A stretch of DNA of 64,000 nucleotides from Terribacillus saccharophilus (GTDB taxonomy: Bacteria; Bacillota; Bacilli; Bacillales; Amphibacillaceae), in assembly GCF_002272075.1 (NCBI RefSeq), contig NZ_NPBJ01000027.1, positions 1-64,000 of the forward strand. Direction: 5' to 3'. This document shows, in pieces, positions 26,280 through 35,641 of this stretch (the stretch's first letter is position 1; every line of letters begins with the position of its first letter). Below the pieces are notes generated by a model that did no database searches, was not told the DNA's origin, and saw only the letters and a list, made by a program, of their open reading frames with translations. Both the position numbers and the translations under genes were made by a program.

Positions 26280-27983
26280 ATGAAAGGGATTATAGGGCAA
26301 ATTGAGAAAGGGAAACCGTTCTTCGAGAAGGTTTCCCGGAATATCTATCTTGGGGCAGTCCGTGACGGTTTCCTGACGGCAATGCCTGCGATTCTGTTCG
26401 CCAGTATCTTCATCCTTCTGGCAGCTTTGCCGGAAGTACTAGGATTTGCCTGGCCGGAAAGTGTTTCGACATGGCTGTGGAAAGTATATAACTATTCCAT
26501 GGGTGTGGTAGGCTTGCTTGTTTCCGCTACAACAGCCAGAAGTCTGAGTGAATCAGTGAACCGAAAAATGCCGAAGAATAAAGTAATCAACTCGACATCA
26601 GCAATGCTTGCATCCATTGTTGGGTTCATGCTGTTGAGTGTTTCGCAGATCGACGGTGGGTTCTCTGCCGAATACATGGGAACCAAAGGTTTACTGGCAT
26701 CATTTGTATCCGCTTTCATAACGGTTAATGTTTATCGTTTCTGTGTATTGAAAAATATTACGATTAAAATGCCAAAAGAAGTGCCAGGAACGATTTCCCA
26801 GACATTCAAGGATATTTTCCCGTTCGCATTCTCTGTCCTCGGTATGGTCATTATCGACTTGATTGTGCGTACTACATTGAATGTGCCATTCGCGGAAGCA
26901 CTAGTCAAACTGCTTTCCCCATTATTCACTGCGGCCGATGGCTACCTCGGTATCATGATTATCTGGGGTATGATGGCATTCTTCTGGTTTGTCGGTGTAC
27001 ACGGACCGTCTATCGTCGAACCAGCGATTGCTGCCATTATCTATGTCAACGTAGAAGCTAATCTGCAGCTATATAATGCAGGCGAGCAGGCATCCAATGT
27101 ATTGACAGTAGGTCTTGGTAACTTTGTAGGTACGATGGGAGGGACAGGTGCCACGCTTGTAGTGCCGTTCATCTTCATGCTCTTGGCGAAATCCAAACAG
27201 CTGAAGGCAGTTGGTAAGGCGTCCTTCATCCCGGTTAGCTTTGCGGTGAACGAGCCATTATTATTCTCGGCGCCGATCATCCTGAATCCGTATTTCTTCA
27301 TTCCTTTCTTGCTGACACCGATGATCAACGTGTGTATCTTTAAGTTCTTCGTTGATGTCATTGGCATGAATAGTTTCATGTATGTCCTGCCTTGGGCCAC
27401 ACCAGCACCAATCGGCCTTGTGCTCGGAACCGGAATGGGATTATGGTCGTTCGTGCTAGTGTTGACCTTGATTGTCGTAGACTTCTTGATTTATCTGCCG
27501 TTCTGTAAGGTATACGACAAAGAGCTCGTCATGCAGGAAGCGCAGAAAGCTCAGTTGGAAGCGGCTGCGGTGAGAACACAGCCAGCTATGGCTGCAGCAG
27601 TAAGCGGAATTGCAGCAACGCAAGCAGTGGTAGAACTGGGAGAAACAGAATCTGTTTCCAATGAAGTAAAACCAACAAACGTCCTCGTCCTTTGTGCAGG
27701 TGCAGGTACGAGTGCCATGTTAGCCAATGCATTGACAGAAGGAGCTGAACAATTCAGCGTTCCGATCTCAGCATCTGCTGGAGCATACGGCTCGCATTAT
27801 GAAATCATGCAAGATTACGATATGGTCATCCTGGCGCCTCAGGTGGGATCGTACTTCGAAGATATCAAAGAAGATACTGATCGTCTCGGCATTAAATTAG
27901 CTGCAACAAAGGGCGCGGAATATATCAGTTTGACGCGTGATCCGAAGAAAGCAGTTGACTACGTTATCGACCAGCTTAAATAA
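26280..27983 (+). CDS. lacE: PTS lactose/galactoside-specific EIICB component
   Basis: 567 residues in two parts. The N-terminal EIIC membrane channel (about 1-420, around ten hydrophobic segments) has the family motif WFVGVHGPSIVEPAIA and the substrate-site segment VNEPLLFSAPI. After an alanine-rich linker, the C-terminal IIB domain has the phosphocysteine loop VLVLCAGAGTSAM (about 463-475). This fused CB order is that of LacE. It imports and phosphorylates beta-galactosides, supplying LacG. Confidence 0.88.
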   Translation: MKGIIGQIEKGKPFFEKVSRNIYLGAVRDGFLTAMPAILFASIFILLAALPEVLGFAWPESVSTWLWKVYNYSMGVVGLLVSATTARSLSESVNRKMPKNKVINSTSAMLASIVGFMLLSVSQIDGGFSAEYMGTKGLLASFVSAFITVNVYRFCVLKNITIKMPKEVPGTISQTFKDIFPFAFSVLGMVIIDLIVRTTLNVPFAEALVKLLSPLFTAADGYLGIMIIWGMMAFFWFVGVHGPSIVEPAIAAIIYVNVEANLQLYNAGEQASNVLTVGLGNFVGTMGGTGATLVVPFIFMLLAKSKQLKAVGKASFIPVSFAVNEPLLFSAPIILNPYFFIPFLLTPMINVCIFKFFVDVIGMNSFMYVLPWATPAPIGLVLGTGMGLWSFVLVLTLIVVDFLIYLPFCKVYDKELVMQEAQKAQLEAAAVRTQPAMAAAVSGIAATQAVVELGETESVSNEVKPTNVLVLCAGAGTSAMLANALTEGAEQFSVPISASAGAYGSHYEIMQDYDMVILAPQVGSYFEDIKEDTDRLGIKLAATKGAEYISLTRDPKKAVDYVIDQLK

Positions 27984-27999
27984 GCAGGAGGAGAATATC

Positions 28000-29637
28000 T
28001 TGAAAAAGAAGTTCGCATTGCTGTTTGCCTTAATGTTAAGTTTCTCGATTGCTTTCCTAGCAGTTCAGCCCGCTGAAGCAGCTGGCTATGACAGCTCCTT
28101 CATCCGAGGTGCAGATATTTCGACGCTAGCGGATATGGAGAAGGCTGGAGCAAAGTATTATGAGAATGGTGTGCAGAAGGATCCCTTGCAAATCTTAAAA
28201 GACAATGGAGCTAACTATGTCAGACTGCGTATTTGGAATGACCCGAAAGATGCAGCTGGCAATTCGTATGGTGCAGGTACGAACGATTTGAAAACGACAA
28301 TCGACTTGGCAAAGCGAGCTAAGGCGAAAGGCATGAAGGTATTGCTTGATTTCCATTACAGCGATTTCTGGGTGGATCCTGGTAAGCAAAATCTGCCGAA
28401 AAGCTGGCAGGGATTATCTTTCGAACAGCTAAACACGAAGGTATATGATTATACACACAGTGTGCTTGCCGAAATGAAGAAACAAAATGTCTACCCGGAT
28501 ATGGTTCAGATAGGGAATGAATTAAATAGCGGTATGCTGTGGCCTCATGGTAAAAGCTGGGGGGAAGGCGGCGGTGAATTCGACAGACTTGCAGCGTTCC
28601 TCAAGTCTGGTATCAAAGCGGTGAAGGATACAGAACCGAAAGATACTACCTTGATGCTGCATTTGGCAGAGGGCGGTAATTATGAAACCTTTAAATGGTG
28701 GTTCGACGAAATAACTGCCCGCAATGTAGAATACGATACAATTGGAATTTCCTATTATCCTTATTGGCACGGTACGCTGGATGACTTGGAAACAAATATG
28801 AATAATATATCCAAGCGTTATGGAAAAGATGTCATGGTTGTCGAAACAGCATATGGCCATACGACAGGTAATGCAGATGCAAAGGAAAATGCATTTGGTC
28901 AGGAAGAAGCTGCAACTGCTGGTTACGCAGCAACTCCGAAAGGACAACATAACTTTATGCAGGATCTGGTAACGTCTATCCAGCAAGTGCCGAATAAGAA
29001 GGGAACCGGATTCTTCTATTGGGAGCCGCTTTGGAATAACGGAAAAGTATCCTGGGCTACGACAGCTGGTATGAATTATCTCGGCGTTACAGATGAACCA
29101 GGTAATGAGTGGGATAACCAAGCAATCTTTGATTTCAATGGAAATGCATTGGATGCTGTGAAGATCTTTGGTACACCGAATGCAGCTGCTCAAACGAATT
29201 ATGCGAAGAATCCTAGCTTTGAATCAGGCGCATCCTCTGGAACTCCGACGGATTGGACAAAATGGACTGCTGCAGGAACAACAGGAACGGCTGTGAAGAC
29301 AGAAGCTGATGCACTTGATGGGAATTACAAGTTATCGTTCTGGGATGCAAAGGCATATGAAGCATCTATCTACCAGCAGCTGACTGGTTTGCAAAATGGA
29401 ACGTATAAACTAACTGCTTGGGTGAAAGCAGGCGGTGTGCATTCGACTTCTGAGATCTATGCGAAAAGTGCTACTACGCAGCTGAAGCAGGCAATACCTA
29501 GTGTTGCTTCTGATTGGACAAAAGTAACGCTTGATGATGTCAAAGTCACAGATGGTAAGATAGAAATTGGCGTTTACAACAAAGCTCAAGCGAATGCTTG
29601 GCTGAATGTCGATCATATAAAGCTCCAGAAAAAATAA
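28000..29637 (+). CDS. Secreted endo-beta-1,4-galactanase (GH53) with C-terminal carbohydrate-binding-like domain
   Basis: 545 residues from the TTG after AGGAGGAG; a longer in-frame version would overlap lacE. The signal peptide is cleaved near AEA (residue 27). The GH53 catalytic domain (about 30-400) has FIRGADISTL, LLDFHYSDFWVDPGKQ, acid/base Glu in QIGNELN and nucleophile Glu in VVETAYG. The last 140 residues (NYAKNPSFESG to HIKLQKK) form a jelly-roll-like carbohydrate-binding module, possibly CBM61-like. It cuts pectic galactan outside the cell, and its products fit the LacEF importer. Confidence 0.88.
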   Translation: MKKKFALLFALMLSFSIAFLAVQPAEAAGYDSSFIRGADISTLADMEKAGAKYYENGVQKDPLQILKDNGANYVRLRIWNDPKDAAGNSYGAGTNDLKTTIDLAKRAKAKGMKVLLDFHYSDFWVDPGKQNLPKSWQGLSFEQLNTKVYDYTHSVLAEMKKQNVYPDMVQIGNELNSGMLWPHGKSWGEGGGEFDRLAAFLKSGIKAVKDTEPKDTTLMLHLAEGGNYETFKWWFDEITARNVEYDTIGISYYPYWHGTLDDLETNMNNISKRYGKDVMVVETAYGHTTGNADAKENAFGQEEAATAGYAATPKGQHNFMQDLVTSIQQVPNKKGTGFFYWEPLWNNGKVSWATTAGMNYLGVTDEPGNEWDNQAIFDFNGNALDAVKIFGTPNAAAQTNYAKNPSFESGASSGTPTDWTKWTAAGTTGTAVKTEADALDGNYKLSFWDAKAYEASIYQQLTGLQNGTYKLTAWVKAGGVHSTSEIYAKSATTQLKQAIPSVASDWTKVTLDDVKVTDGKIEIGVYNKAQANAWLNVDHIKLQKK

Positions 29638-29674
29638 GAACAGCCCGCAGATATACTGCGGGCTGTTCTTATTC
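29636..29674. terminator. Bidirectional terminator
   Basis: Arms AAGAACAGCCCGCAG and CTGCGGGCTGTTCTT with a five-base loop, ending the lac-galactanase operon; the convergent gene at 29669 ends beside it. Confidence 0.92.
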
Positions 29675-30184
29675 TGTTGTCAGTGCTTCGAGAGAGTCCA
29701 GAATATGATCAATCAGATTTGGAAGATCCTCCATTTGATTTTCATTAACTTTCCGGTCAAAACGGACTTCGGCTGTATTTTGGTAATGCTTTTGCTGTTT
29801 ATCGTACGTATATTGCAATGTTTGTTCTGGGCGGCTTGGAGGTGTCCAAATTTGAGTCAGGATAGACTCGATCAGAGGACACTCTGTATCAGGATCTTCA
29901 ACTGTCATATAGAAAAATAACCTTAAGGTACAGCCAGGATTCTTTTCTGGCTCTTCCAAAATCTCATCTGCCAAATCACTCAAAGAAGCGTCCAGACAGA
30001 TTTCAGCAGTCACATTCGCATTTGCCCGCAACGTGAATCCGAGACGGAATTCACGTGACATTGTAGCCATTTCCAAACGGTCATGGCGGGACACGATGGT
30101 AATTTCCTTGTCTAAGTTATCCAAATCATATAGCTGATTCTCGAATGCCACTTTCAAGTTATCGAATACAGTAGGATCGAACAT
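29669..30184 (-). CDS. Conserved hypothetical cytoplasmic protein
   Basis: 171 residues from the ATG giving MFDPTVFDNLKVAFENQLYDLD; an upstream in-frame start adds an unlikely tail. It is acidic and mixed alpha/beta: a helix, then strands (ITIVSRHDRLEMATMSREFRLGF), and a C-terminal part ending in LPNLIDHILDSLEAL. No membrane segment, signal peptide or catalytic motif. I do not recognise the family. It is single and convergent with the galactanase operon. Confidence 0.6.
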   Translation of the reverse strand: MFDPTVFDNLKVAFENQLYDLDNLDKEITIVSRHDRLEMATMSREFRLGFTLRANANVTAEICLDASLSDLADEILEEPEKNPGCTLRLFFYMTVEDPDTECPLIESILTQIWTPPSRPEQTLQYTYDKQQKHYQNTAEVRFDRKVNENQMEDLPNLIDHILDSLEALTTE

Positions 30185-30319
30185 CGTGCAGGACCTCGCT
30201 TTGTTTATATGAGAAAACTCTAGCATAGTGCTGATATAGAAACAATCTTTACCCTGGGATGCTAGTAAAAACAGTGCATATTCGTTACAATTTTATGGAA
30301 GACGAATGAGGTGACGAAC

Positions 30320-31009
30320 GTGTTTAAGATACTATTAATCGAAGATGACAAAAGTCTGTTCGAAGAAATCAGGACGCGATTGACGCAATGGTCTTATGAA
30401 GTGCATGGGATAGAAGACTTTGGACAGGTGATGGAAGAGTTCTCAAGTGTTCAGCCGGAGCTCGTGCTGATTGATATTCAGCTGCCGAGCTATGACGGGT
30501 TCCACTGGTGCCGGATGATACGGGCGCATTCGAATGTGCCGATTATCTTCCTTTCCTCTCGGGACCATCCAATGGATATGGTCATGGCGATGCAGCTTGG
30601 CGGGGATGACTTTGTTCAAAAGCCGTTCCATTTTGAGGTGCTAATCGCAAAAATACAGGCTATTCTTCGCCGCGTTTACAATTACAGTACGGATAAAGTC
30701 ACATTAAAAACGTGGAATGGTGCAACAGTTGATTATGAAAAGAACGAAGTGGAAAATGACACAGGTAAAGTGGAGCTGACGAAAAATGAGATGTATATCC
30801 TGAAGCTTTTAGTAGAACAGAAAAATAAAATTGTCTCTCGGGAAAAACTGATTACAAGTCTATGGGATGATGAGCGTTTCATTAGCGATAATACATTGAC
30901 TGTAAACGTGAATAGACTGCGGAAGAAGCTTGATGATATCGGGCTAGGACAGCAAATTGAAACGAAAGTAGGACAAGGCTACTGTGCGTTGGAGGTAAAC
31001 CAGCCATGA
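30320..31009 (+). CDS. OmpR-family response regulator, BceR type
   Basis: 229 residues. The receiver domain has phosphoacceptor Asp in LVLIDIQLPSYDG (about residue 53) and Lys in FVQKPFHFE. The C-terminal winged helix is of OmpR type (VELTKNEMYILKLLVEQ, then NTLTVNVNRLRKKL). The GTG at 30320, seven bases after GAGGTG, is preferred over the GTG nine bases earlier, which overlaps that site. With the intramembrane-sensing kinase and the BceAB-type transporter next to it, this is a peptide-antibiotic detoxification module. Confidence 0.85.
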   Translation: MFKILLIEDDKSLFEEIRTRLTQWSYEVHGIEDFGQVMEEFSSVQPELVLIDIQLPSYDGFHWCRMIRAHSNVPIIFLSSRDHPMDMVMAMQLGGDDFVQKPFHFEVLIAKIQAILRRVYNYSTDKVTLKTWNGATVDYEKNEVENDTGKVELTKNEMYILKLLVEQKNKIVSREKLITSLWDDERFISDNTLTVNVNRLRKKLDDIGLGQQIETKVGQGYCALEVNQP

Positions 31010-32007
31010 TCCGAAAGTATCTTCGGGATAAGGCGAGCTGGATAGGTATGTTCGTCCTGCTTTCCTGTTTACTGCTATTAGTGGCGTATGTGGATACGAC
31101 GATTCCGTTTGATTCCATCCTCTACGTACTTTTGTTGTTCTGGCTGCTGCTAGCGGTATTCCTTTTTTTCCGTTATCACCGGGAAACACGTTTTTATCGT
31201 AGTTTGAATGATTGGGAAAAGAGTTTGGACGCGTCGACATTGCCTGAACCAGATCGGCCATACGAATATATCGTTCATGAGAGTCTCCAAGAGCAGGTCA
31301 ATTTCCTTAATCGTACGTCTTCTGATCGCCGGGAGTCGTTAGAACGGGAGAAGGATGAACTGCTTTCCTGGATTCACGAAGTAAAGACACCGCTGACGGC
31401 TATGCAACTGATCATGGATCGTATGGAGGATGATGAACTAAAGCAGCAGCTGACTTATGAATGGCTGCGTGTACACATGCTGCTGGATACTCAAATCCAC
31501 CAGAAGCGCATCACCTTCATTGAGAATGACTTATATATAGAAGAAATCGAGTTACATACAGTCATCAGTCAGGAGATCCGTTCCTTGCGTTCGTGGTGTA
31601 TGCAGAAGGGAATTGGATTCGACCTTGATTTGCAAACAGAGGTAGTGCTGAGTGATACAAAATGGCTCACGTTTATCCTGCGTCAGCTGTTATCCAATGC
31701 AGTGAAGTATAGTGAGAACAATGATATTTATATTTCTAGTGAAAAAATCGATGGTCATGTGCAGATTCGTATTCAGGATCATGGTATAGGGATTGATGCA
31801 AAAGACTTGCCGCGTATATTCGATCAGGGGTTCACGTCCACTATCCAGCATAATAAGGCTGCCACCGGCATGGGGCTATATTTGACCAAGAAGGCGGCAA
31901 TACCCTTAAAAATCAAATTGGATGTAACTTCAGAAATTGGGAAAGGCACTTGCTTTACACTCACTTTCCCGAAACGAAACGATGTGGTCGGCATGACTGG
32001 CGTGTGA
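31006..32007 (+). CDS. Intramembrane-sensing histidine kinase, BceS type
   Basis: 333 residues that overlap the regulator gene by ATGA. Two N-terminal helices (about 12-30 and 36-54) leave almost no extracellular loop, the mark of BceS kinases, which take their signal from the transporter. The H-box is SWIHEVKTPLTAMQL (His near 125), the N-box LLSNAVKYSE, the G-boxes DHGIGI and GMGLYL. The stop codon lies within a palindrome that matches the BceR box. Confidence 0.86.
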   Translation: MIRKYLRDKASWIGMFVLLSCLLLLVAYVDTTIPFDSILYVLLLFWLLLAVFLFFRYHRETRFYRSLNDWEKSLDASTLPEPDRPYEYIVHESLQEQVNFLNRTSSDRRESLEREKDELLSWIHEVKTPLTAMQLIMDRMEDDELKQQLTYEWLRVHMLLDTQIHQKRITFIENDLYIEEIELHTVISQEIRSLRSWCMQKGIGFDLDLQTEVVLSDTKWLTFILRQLLSNAVKYSENNDIYISSEKIDGHVQIRIQDHGIGIDAKDLPRIFDQGFTSTIQHNKAATGMGLYLTKKAAIPLKIKLDVTSEIGKGTCFTLTFPKRNDVVGMTGV

Positions 32008-32030
32008 CAGGATTGTCACACGCTTTTGTT
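32000..32030 (+). promoter_or_regulatory. BceR-type box that also forms a terminator-like hairpin
   Basis: TGACA-GGAT-TGTCA at 32005-32018 exactly fits the BceR-family binding pattern TNACA-N4-TGTNA. It sits inside the larger palindrome GCGTGTGACA/TGTCACACGC at 32000-32023, which is followed by TTTTGTT and overlaps the kinase stop codon. The target promoter lies just downstream, with a -10 candidate TATATT at 32055-32060 and no clear -35, as expected for an activator-dependent promoter. Confidence 0.72.
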
Positions 32031-32112
32031 CGTTTGTTAGCTGAAAAGCAGGAGTATATTCTAGAGCATCCGTATACTTGAGGTAACAAATCACACAAAG
32101 AGGTGCGAAACA

Positions 32113-32874
32113 ATGGGAATTCTAGAAGCGACAAGAGTCCAGAAGAATTACGGAAATAAATTCAATAAGCAAGAAGTACTCCGAGGTGTCGACCTTAGTA
32201 TCGAGGAGGGAGAATTCGTCGGCATCATGGGTTCATCGGGATCCGGTAAGACGACACTGCTGAACGTGCTCTCTTCCATTGACCGTGCGAGCGGCGGAAC
32301 AATCTTGATCCAAAACAACGAAATTACAAACATGAAAGAGAAGCAGCTGGCCGAATTTCGTAAGAATCATCTTGGCTTCGTGTTCCAGGAATACAACCTG
32401 CTTGATACGCTGACAGTGAAGGAAAACATACTGCTTCCACTATCGATTAAGAAAGTACCAAAAAAAGAAGCTGATCGTAAATTTGAAGAGGTAGCCAATC
32501 AGCTCGGTATTATGGAGATGCAGCATAAGTACCCAAGTGAGATTTCCGGCGGTCAGAAGCAGCGTACATCAGCTGCACGTGCATTCATTCATGAGCCAAG
32601 CATCATCTTTGCCGATGAGCCAACAGGTGCGCTTGATTCGAAATCAGCATCTGATTTGTTGAACAAGCTTAGTTCATTGAATGCCAACCGAAAAGCAACC
32701 ATCGTCATGGTCACACATGATCCGGCAGCAGCCAGCTATTGCAGCCGTGTCATATTCATCAAGGACGGTCAGATTTATACGCAGCTGAACAAAGGTCAGC
32801 AAGAACGCCAAGCCTTCTTCAAAGACATTATGTCCACACAAGGTGTGCTCAGCGGGGTGCAAAATGAGCATTAA
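32113..32874 (+). CDS. Peptide-antibiotic ABC transporter ATPase, BceA type
   Basis: 253 residues. Walker [10 protein letters not shown], signature ISGGQKQR (LSGGQ class), Walker B IIFADEP followed by TGALDSKSA, and the H-loop VTHD. It is the nucleotide-binding subunit of a BceAB transporter, which frees lipid II-cycle intermediates from bacitracin-like or lantibiotic peptides. It overlaps the permease gene by 11 bases. GAGGTGCGAAACA precedes the ATG. Confidence 0.87.
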   Translation: MGILEATRVQKNYGNKFNKQEVLRGVDLSIEEGEFVGIMGSSGSGKTTLLNVLSSIDRASGGTILIQNNEITNMKEKQLAEFRKNHLGFVFQEYNLLDTLTVKENILLPLSIKKVPKKEADRKFEEVANQLGIMEMQHKYPSEISGGQKQRTSAARAFIHEPSIIFADEPTGALDSKSASDLLNKLSSLNANRKATIVMVTHDPAAASYCSRVIFIKDGQIYTQLNKGQQERQAFFKDIMSTQGVLSGVQNEH

Positions 32875-34807
32875 TAGTCTGATACTCCGAAATCTGAGAA
32901 AAAACCTTCGTAACTATTATTTGTATGTGTTTGCTTTGATTTTTAGCTCCGGTTTGTACTTTGCCTTTGTCACCTTGCAATATGATAAGTCGATGGATCC
33001 AGTGGAAGGCTCTGTAAAAGGCGGTGCGGGTATTGCTACGGCTTCTGTGCTTCTGATCTTTATCGTCGCTGTGTTCTTGCTGTATGCAAATACGATTTTT
33101 ATCAAACAGCGCAGCAAGGAAATTGGACTGTTTCAGCTGATTGGTATGACGAAAAACAAGATTTTTTGGTTGTTGAGCGCAGAAAATGCCATCCTTTATT
33201 TTGGCAGTCTCCTAATCGGCATTGCACTAGGATTTGCCGGTTCCAAGCTATTAATCATGATATTGTTCAAAGTAACAGGTATTGAAGGAATTGCATCCTT
33301 ATCCTTCTCATCAAGGGCATTACTTCAAACTCTACTAGTATTCCTATGTATCTATGCACTTATCATGCTGATGAATATACTCTTCATTAAACGCCAGACG
33401 ATTCTTTCATTGTTTCACGTGAAATCAAAAACAGAAATGACAGCGCGAAAGCTATCTGTTTTCCAAGTTATTATCGGTATCTTTGGGATTGCACTGATTG
33501 CAGTTGGTTATATTGTGTCAGGTAAATTATTTGATGGTGATTTCTCATCCATGATTGAATTGTTCGGAGCTATGTTCTTTATCCTGTTTTGTGTCATTGT
33601 TGGAACGTACTTGTTTTATAAAGGATCCGTAGCTTTCTTGGTAAGCCTTATTAGGAAGCAAAAAGGCGGCTATCTGAATATCAAGCAGGTACTGTCTCTC
33701 TCATCCATTATGTTCCGGATGAAATCGAATGCGATGCTGCTTACCATCATTACTACTGTATCTGCATTGGCGATCGGTTTGCTTTCCCTAAGTTACATTA
33801 CGTTTTATTCTGCTGAGGAAACGGCTTATAACTATACGGGAGGAGAAGATTTCTCCTTACTGACAGAAAGCGATGCCGAAAGCTTCCGACAGGCAATGGA
33901 TGATAATAATATCGCTTATACGGAGGACAAAGCAGAGGTGTACACCGTACAGCTCAATATCGAAAACATTCTGCAAACGGAGCTGGAAATGAACTTTGAT
34001 TCTTCTATGATGGATACAGCTGTTATCAGTGAGAAAGCAGCAGGGTTGGATGTAGCCCCAGATGAACTGACACTGACTGGATACAATGAGCTGCTGCAGC
34101 GTTTCATGTCTCTAAAGGACGAAGGCGATGTTACTGTCCTTGGGAAAGAAACAGAGACAGCTCTGCATTACACGGGGCTTGAGGACGAGTATCCAATCTC
34201 TAACTATTACACCATGGGCGGTCTGCCGACAATGATTGTCGATGATGCTTTGTTCCAGGAGCTGAAGCAAGATATTAACCCAGATTTGAATCAAGGCTAT
34301 CATTGGTATTTCGGTTATACAATTGAAAATAATGATCAGTTGCAAAAGGCAAATGATTTATTCAACAGTCTGGATTTCGAAGCAAAGGATAACAGTGAAT
34401 CCAGAACTGATGTTGCTGCGGATCAGAAATCAACAATTGGATTAACACTATTCATCGTCGGCTTCCTAGGTCTGACATTCCTGATCACATCTGGCTGTAT
34501 CCTCTATTTCAAGCAAATGGATGAAGCAGAAAGCGAGAAACCGAATTATACGATTCTGCGCAAGCTTGGTTTCACAACGACGGATCTTCGCCGCGGTATC
34601 CAGCGCAAGCAGCTGTTCAACTTTGGAATTCCGCTCGTCATCGGACTCTTGCACAGCTACTTCGCTGTCAAATCTGGCTGGTTCTTGTTTGGATCGGTCA
34701 TGCTGACACCGATGATTGTCGTGATGGTAATCTATACACTCTTGTATTCAATCTTCGGCATTCTATCAGTTGTCCACTACAACAAGGTCATCAAACAATC
34801 GCTTTAA
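32864..34807 (+). CDS. Peptide-antibiotic ABC permease, BceB type (FtsX-like)
   Basis: 647 residues from the ATG beginning [21 protein letters not shown]. The layout is ten membrane helices in 2+4+1 and 3 groups with a large extracellular domain of about 200 residues (around 325-535) between helices 7 and 8, which is the substrate-sensing part in BceB proteins. FtsX-like segments appear near 60-110 and at the C-terminus. It also relays the signal to the kinase. Which peptide it recognises cannot be read. Confidence 0.87.
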   Translation: MSINSLILRNLRKNLRNYYLYVFALIFSSGLYFAFVTLQYDKSMDPVEGSVKGGAGIATASVLLIFIVAVFLLYANTIFIKQRSKEIGLFQLIGMTKNKIFWLLSAENAILYFGSLLIGIALGFAGSKLLIMILFKVTGIEGIASLSFSSRALLQTLLVFLCIYALIMLMNILFIKRQTILSLFHVKSKTEMTARKLSVFQVIIGIFGIALIAVGYIVSGKLFDGDFSSMIELFGAMFFILFCVIVGTYLFYKGSVAFLVSLIRKQKGGYLNIKQVLSLSSIMFRMKSNAMLLTIITTVSALAIGLLSLSYITFYSAEETAYNYTGGEDFSLLTESDAESFRQAMDDNNIAYTEDKAEVYTVQLNIENILQTELEMNFDSSMMDTAVISEKAAGLDVAPDELTLTGYNELLQRFMSLKDEGDVTVLGKETETALHYTGLEDEYPISNYYTMGGLPTMIVDDALFQELKQDINPDLNQGYHWYFGYTIENNDQLQKANDLFNSLDFEAKDNSESRTDVAADQKSTIGLTLFIVGFLGLTFLITSGCILYFKQMDEAESEKPNYTILRKLGFTTTDLRRGIQRKQLFNFGIPLVIGLLHSYFAVKSGWFLFGSVMLTPMIVVMVIYTLLYSIFGILSVVHYNKVIKQSL

Positions 34808-34851
34808 ACTCATAGGGCTGCTCAGTAGCCTTGCATACTGGTAACGACTTT

Positions 34852-34880
34852 TAAGGACAGTCAACAGACTGTCCTTTTTG
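34852..34880 (+). terminator. Rho-independent terminator
   Basis: AAGGACAGTC and GACTGTCCTT with a four-base loop and five T, after the BceB-type gene. Confidence 0.9.
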
Positions 34881-34972
34881 TGTGTCAGCATTCTTACGTT
34901 AACGAGAAAGATGGAAGGGTATAGGAGTAGGAGAGTATGATACATACTAGTGCTAAAAAGGAGGAGAATCGA

Positions 34973-35527
34973 ATGAGGATATTTTTGATTCTGCTTGGGG
35001 CAGTTTTCATGCTAAGTGCATGCGGCAATGACGAGCCGCAAACGCAAGATAGTAAAGGTGCAGATGAAACGGAACATATGCAGCATGATGAATCCGGAAA
35101 ATTACCGGAGGGTCTGGAAGAAGCGGATGATCCGGAATTCCCTCCAGGCAGCAAAGTAATCATCCAAGCCGATCATATGGAGGGGATGAAAGGTGCAGAG
35201 ACAACTATTGTCGGTGCATTTGATACTTATGCTTATGAAGTTACATATACACCAACGAATGGCGGCAAGCATGTCGATAACCATCGATGGGTCATCCAGG
35301 AAGAGCTGAAAGAAGCAGCTGATCATCCGCTTGAGCCGGGAATCGAGGCTACTCTCGAAGCCGATCATATGGAAGGGATGAAAGGCGCGACAGCGATTGT
35401 TGAAAAGGTTGAGGATACGACCGTATATATGGTGGATTACAAATCGACCACTACAGGGGAAGAAGTAAAGAACCACAAGTGGCTGACCGAGGGAGAATTG
35501 ACACATATGGAAGATAGCTCCGATTAA
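34973..35527 (+). CDS. YdhK/DUF1541 lipoprotein with duplicated domain
   Basis: 184 residues with a lipoprotein signal ending in LSAC (Cys17) and a charged His/Met/Asp linker (ETEHMQHDESG). Two DUF1541 repeats follow, each with ADHMEGMKGA (about 65-74 and 130-139) and a closing NH[RK]W motif (about 103 and 167). These Met/His-rich YdhK proteins often sit with copper genes; none is seen here. AAAGGAGGAG precedes the ATG. The next operon, behind Zur boxes, is separated by a terminator. Confidence 0.82.
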   Translation: MRIFLILLGAVFMLSACGNDEPQTQDSKGADETEHMQHDESGKLPEGLEEADDPEFPPGSKVIIQADHMEGMKGAETTIVGAFDTYAYEVTYTPTNGGKHVDNHRWVIQEELKEAADHPLEPGIEATLEADHMEGMKGATAIVEKVEDTTVYMVDYKSTTTGEEVKNHKWLTEGELTHMEDSSD

Positions 35528-35543
35528 CGGGGCTATTTTTTTG
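35515..35543 (+). terminator. Rho-independent terminator
   Basis: TAGCTCCG pairs with CGGGGCTA (one G-U) and is followed by seven T. Its 5' arm lies in the last codons of the DUF1541 gene. Confidence 0.82.
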
Positions 35544-35554
35544 TAAAAATTTAC

Positions 35555-35602
35555 TTTACAAAACGTAATCATTACGATAATATACAAAACGTAATGATTA
35601 CG
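35555..35602 (+). promoter_or_regulatory. Promoter with two Zur boxes
   Basis: CGTAATCATTACG at 35564-35576 and CGTAATGATTACG at 35590-35602 are two near-identical 6-1-6 palindromes, each preceded by AAAA and followed by A, matching the Bacillus Zur box (AAATCGTAATNATTACGATTT). TTTACA at 35555-35560 and TAATAT at 35578-35583 form a promoter with a 17-bp spacer that contains the first box. Zinc-loaded Zur should therefore shut off the operon. Confidence 0.88.
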
Positions 35603-35641
35603 AATTTATTTACATATATATAGATTTGGGGAGGAAGACGA

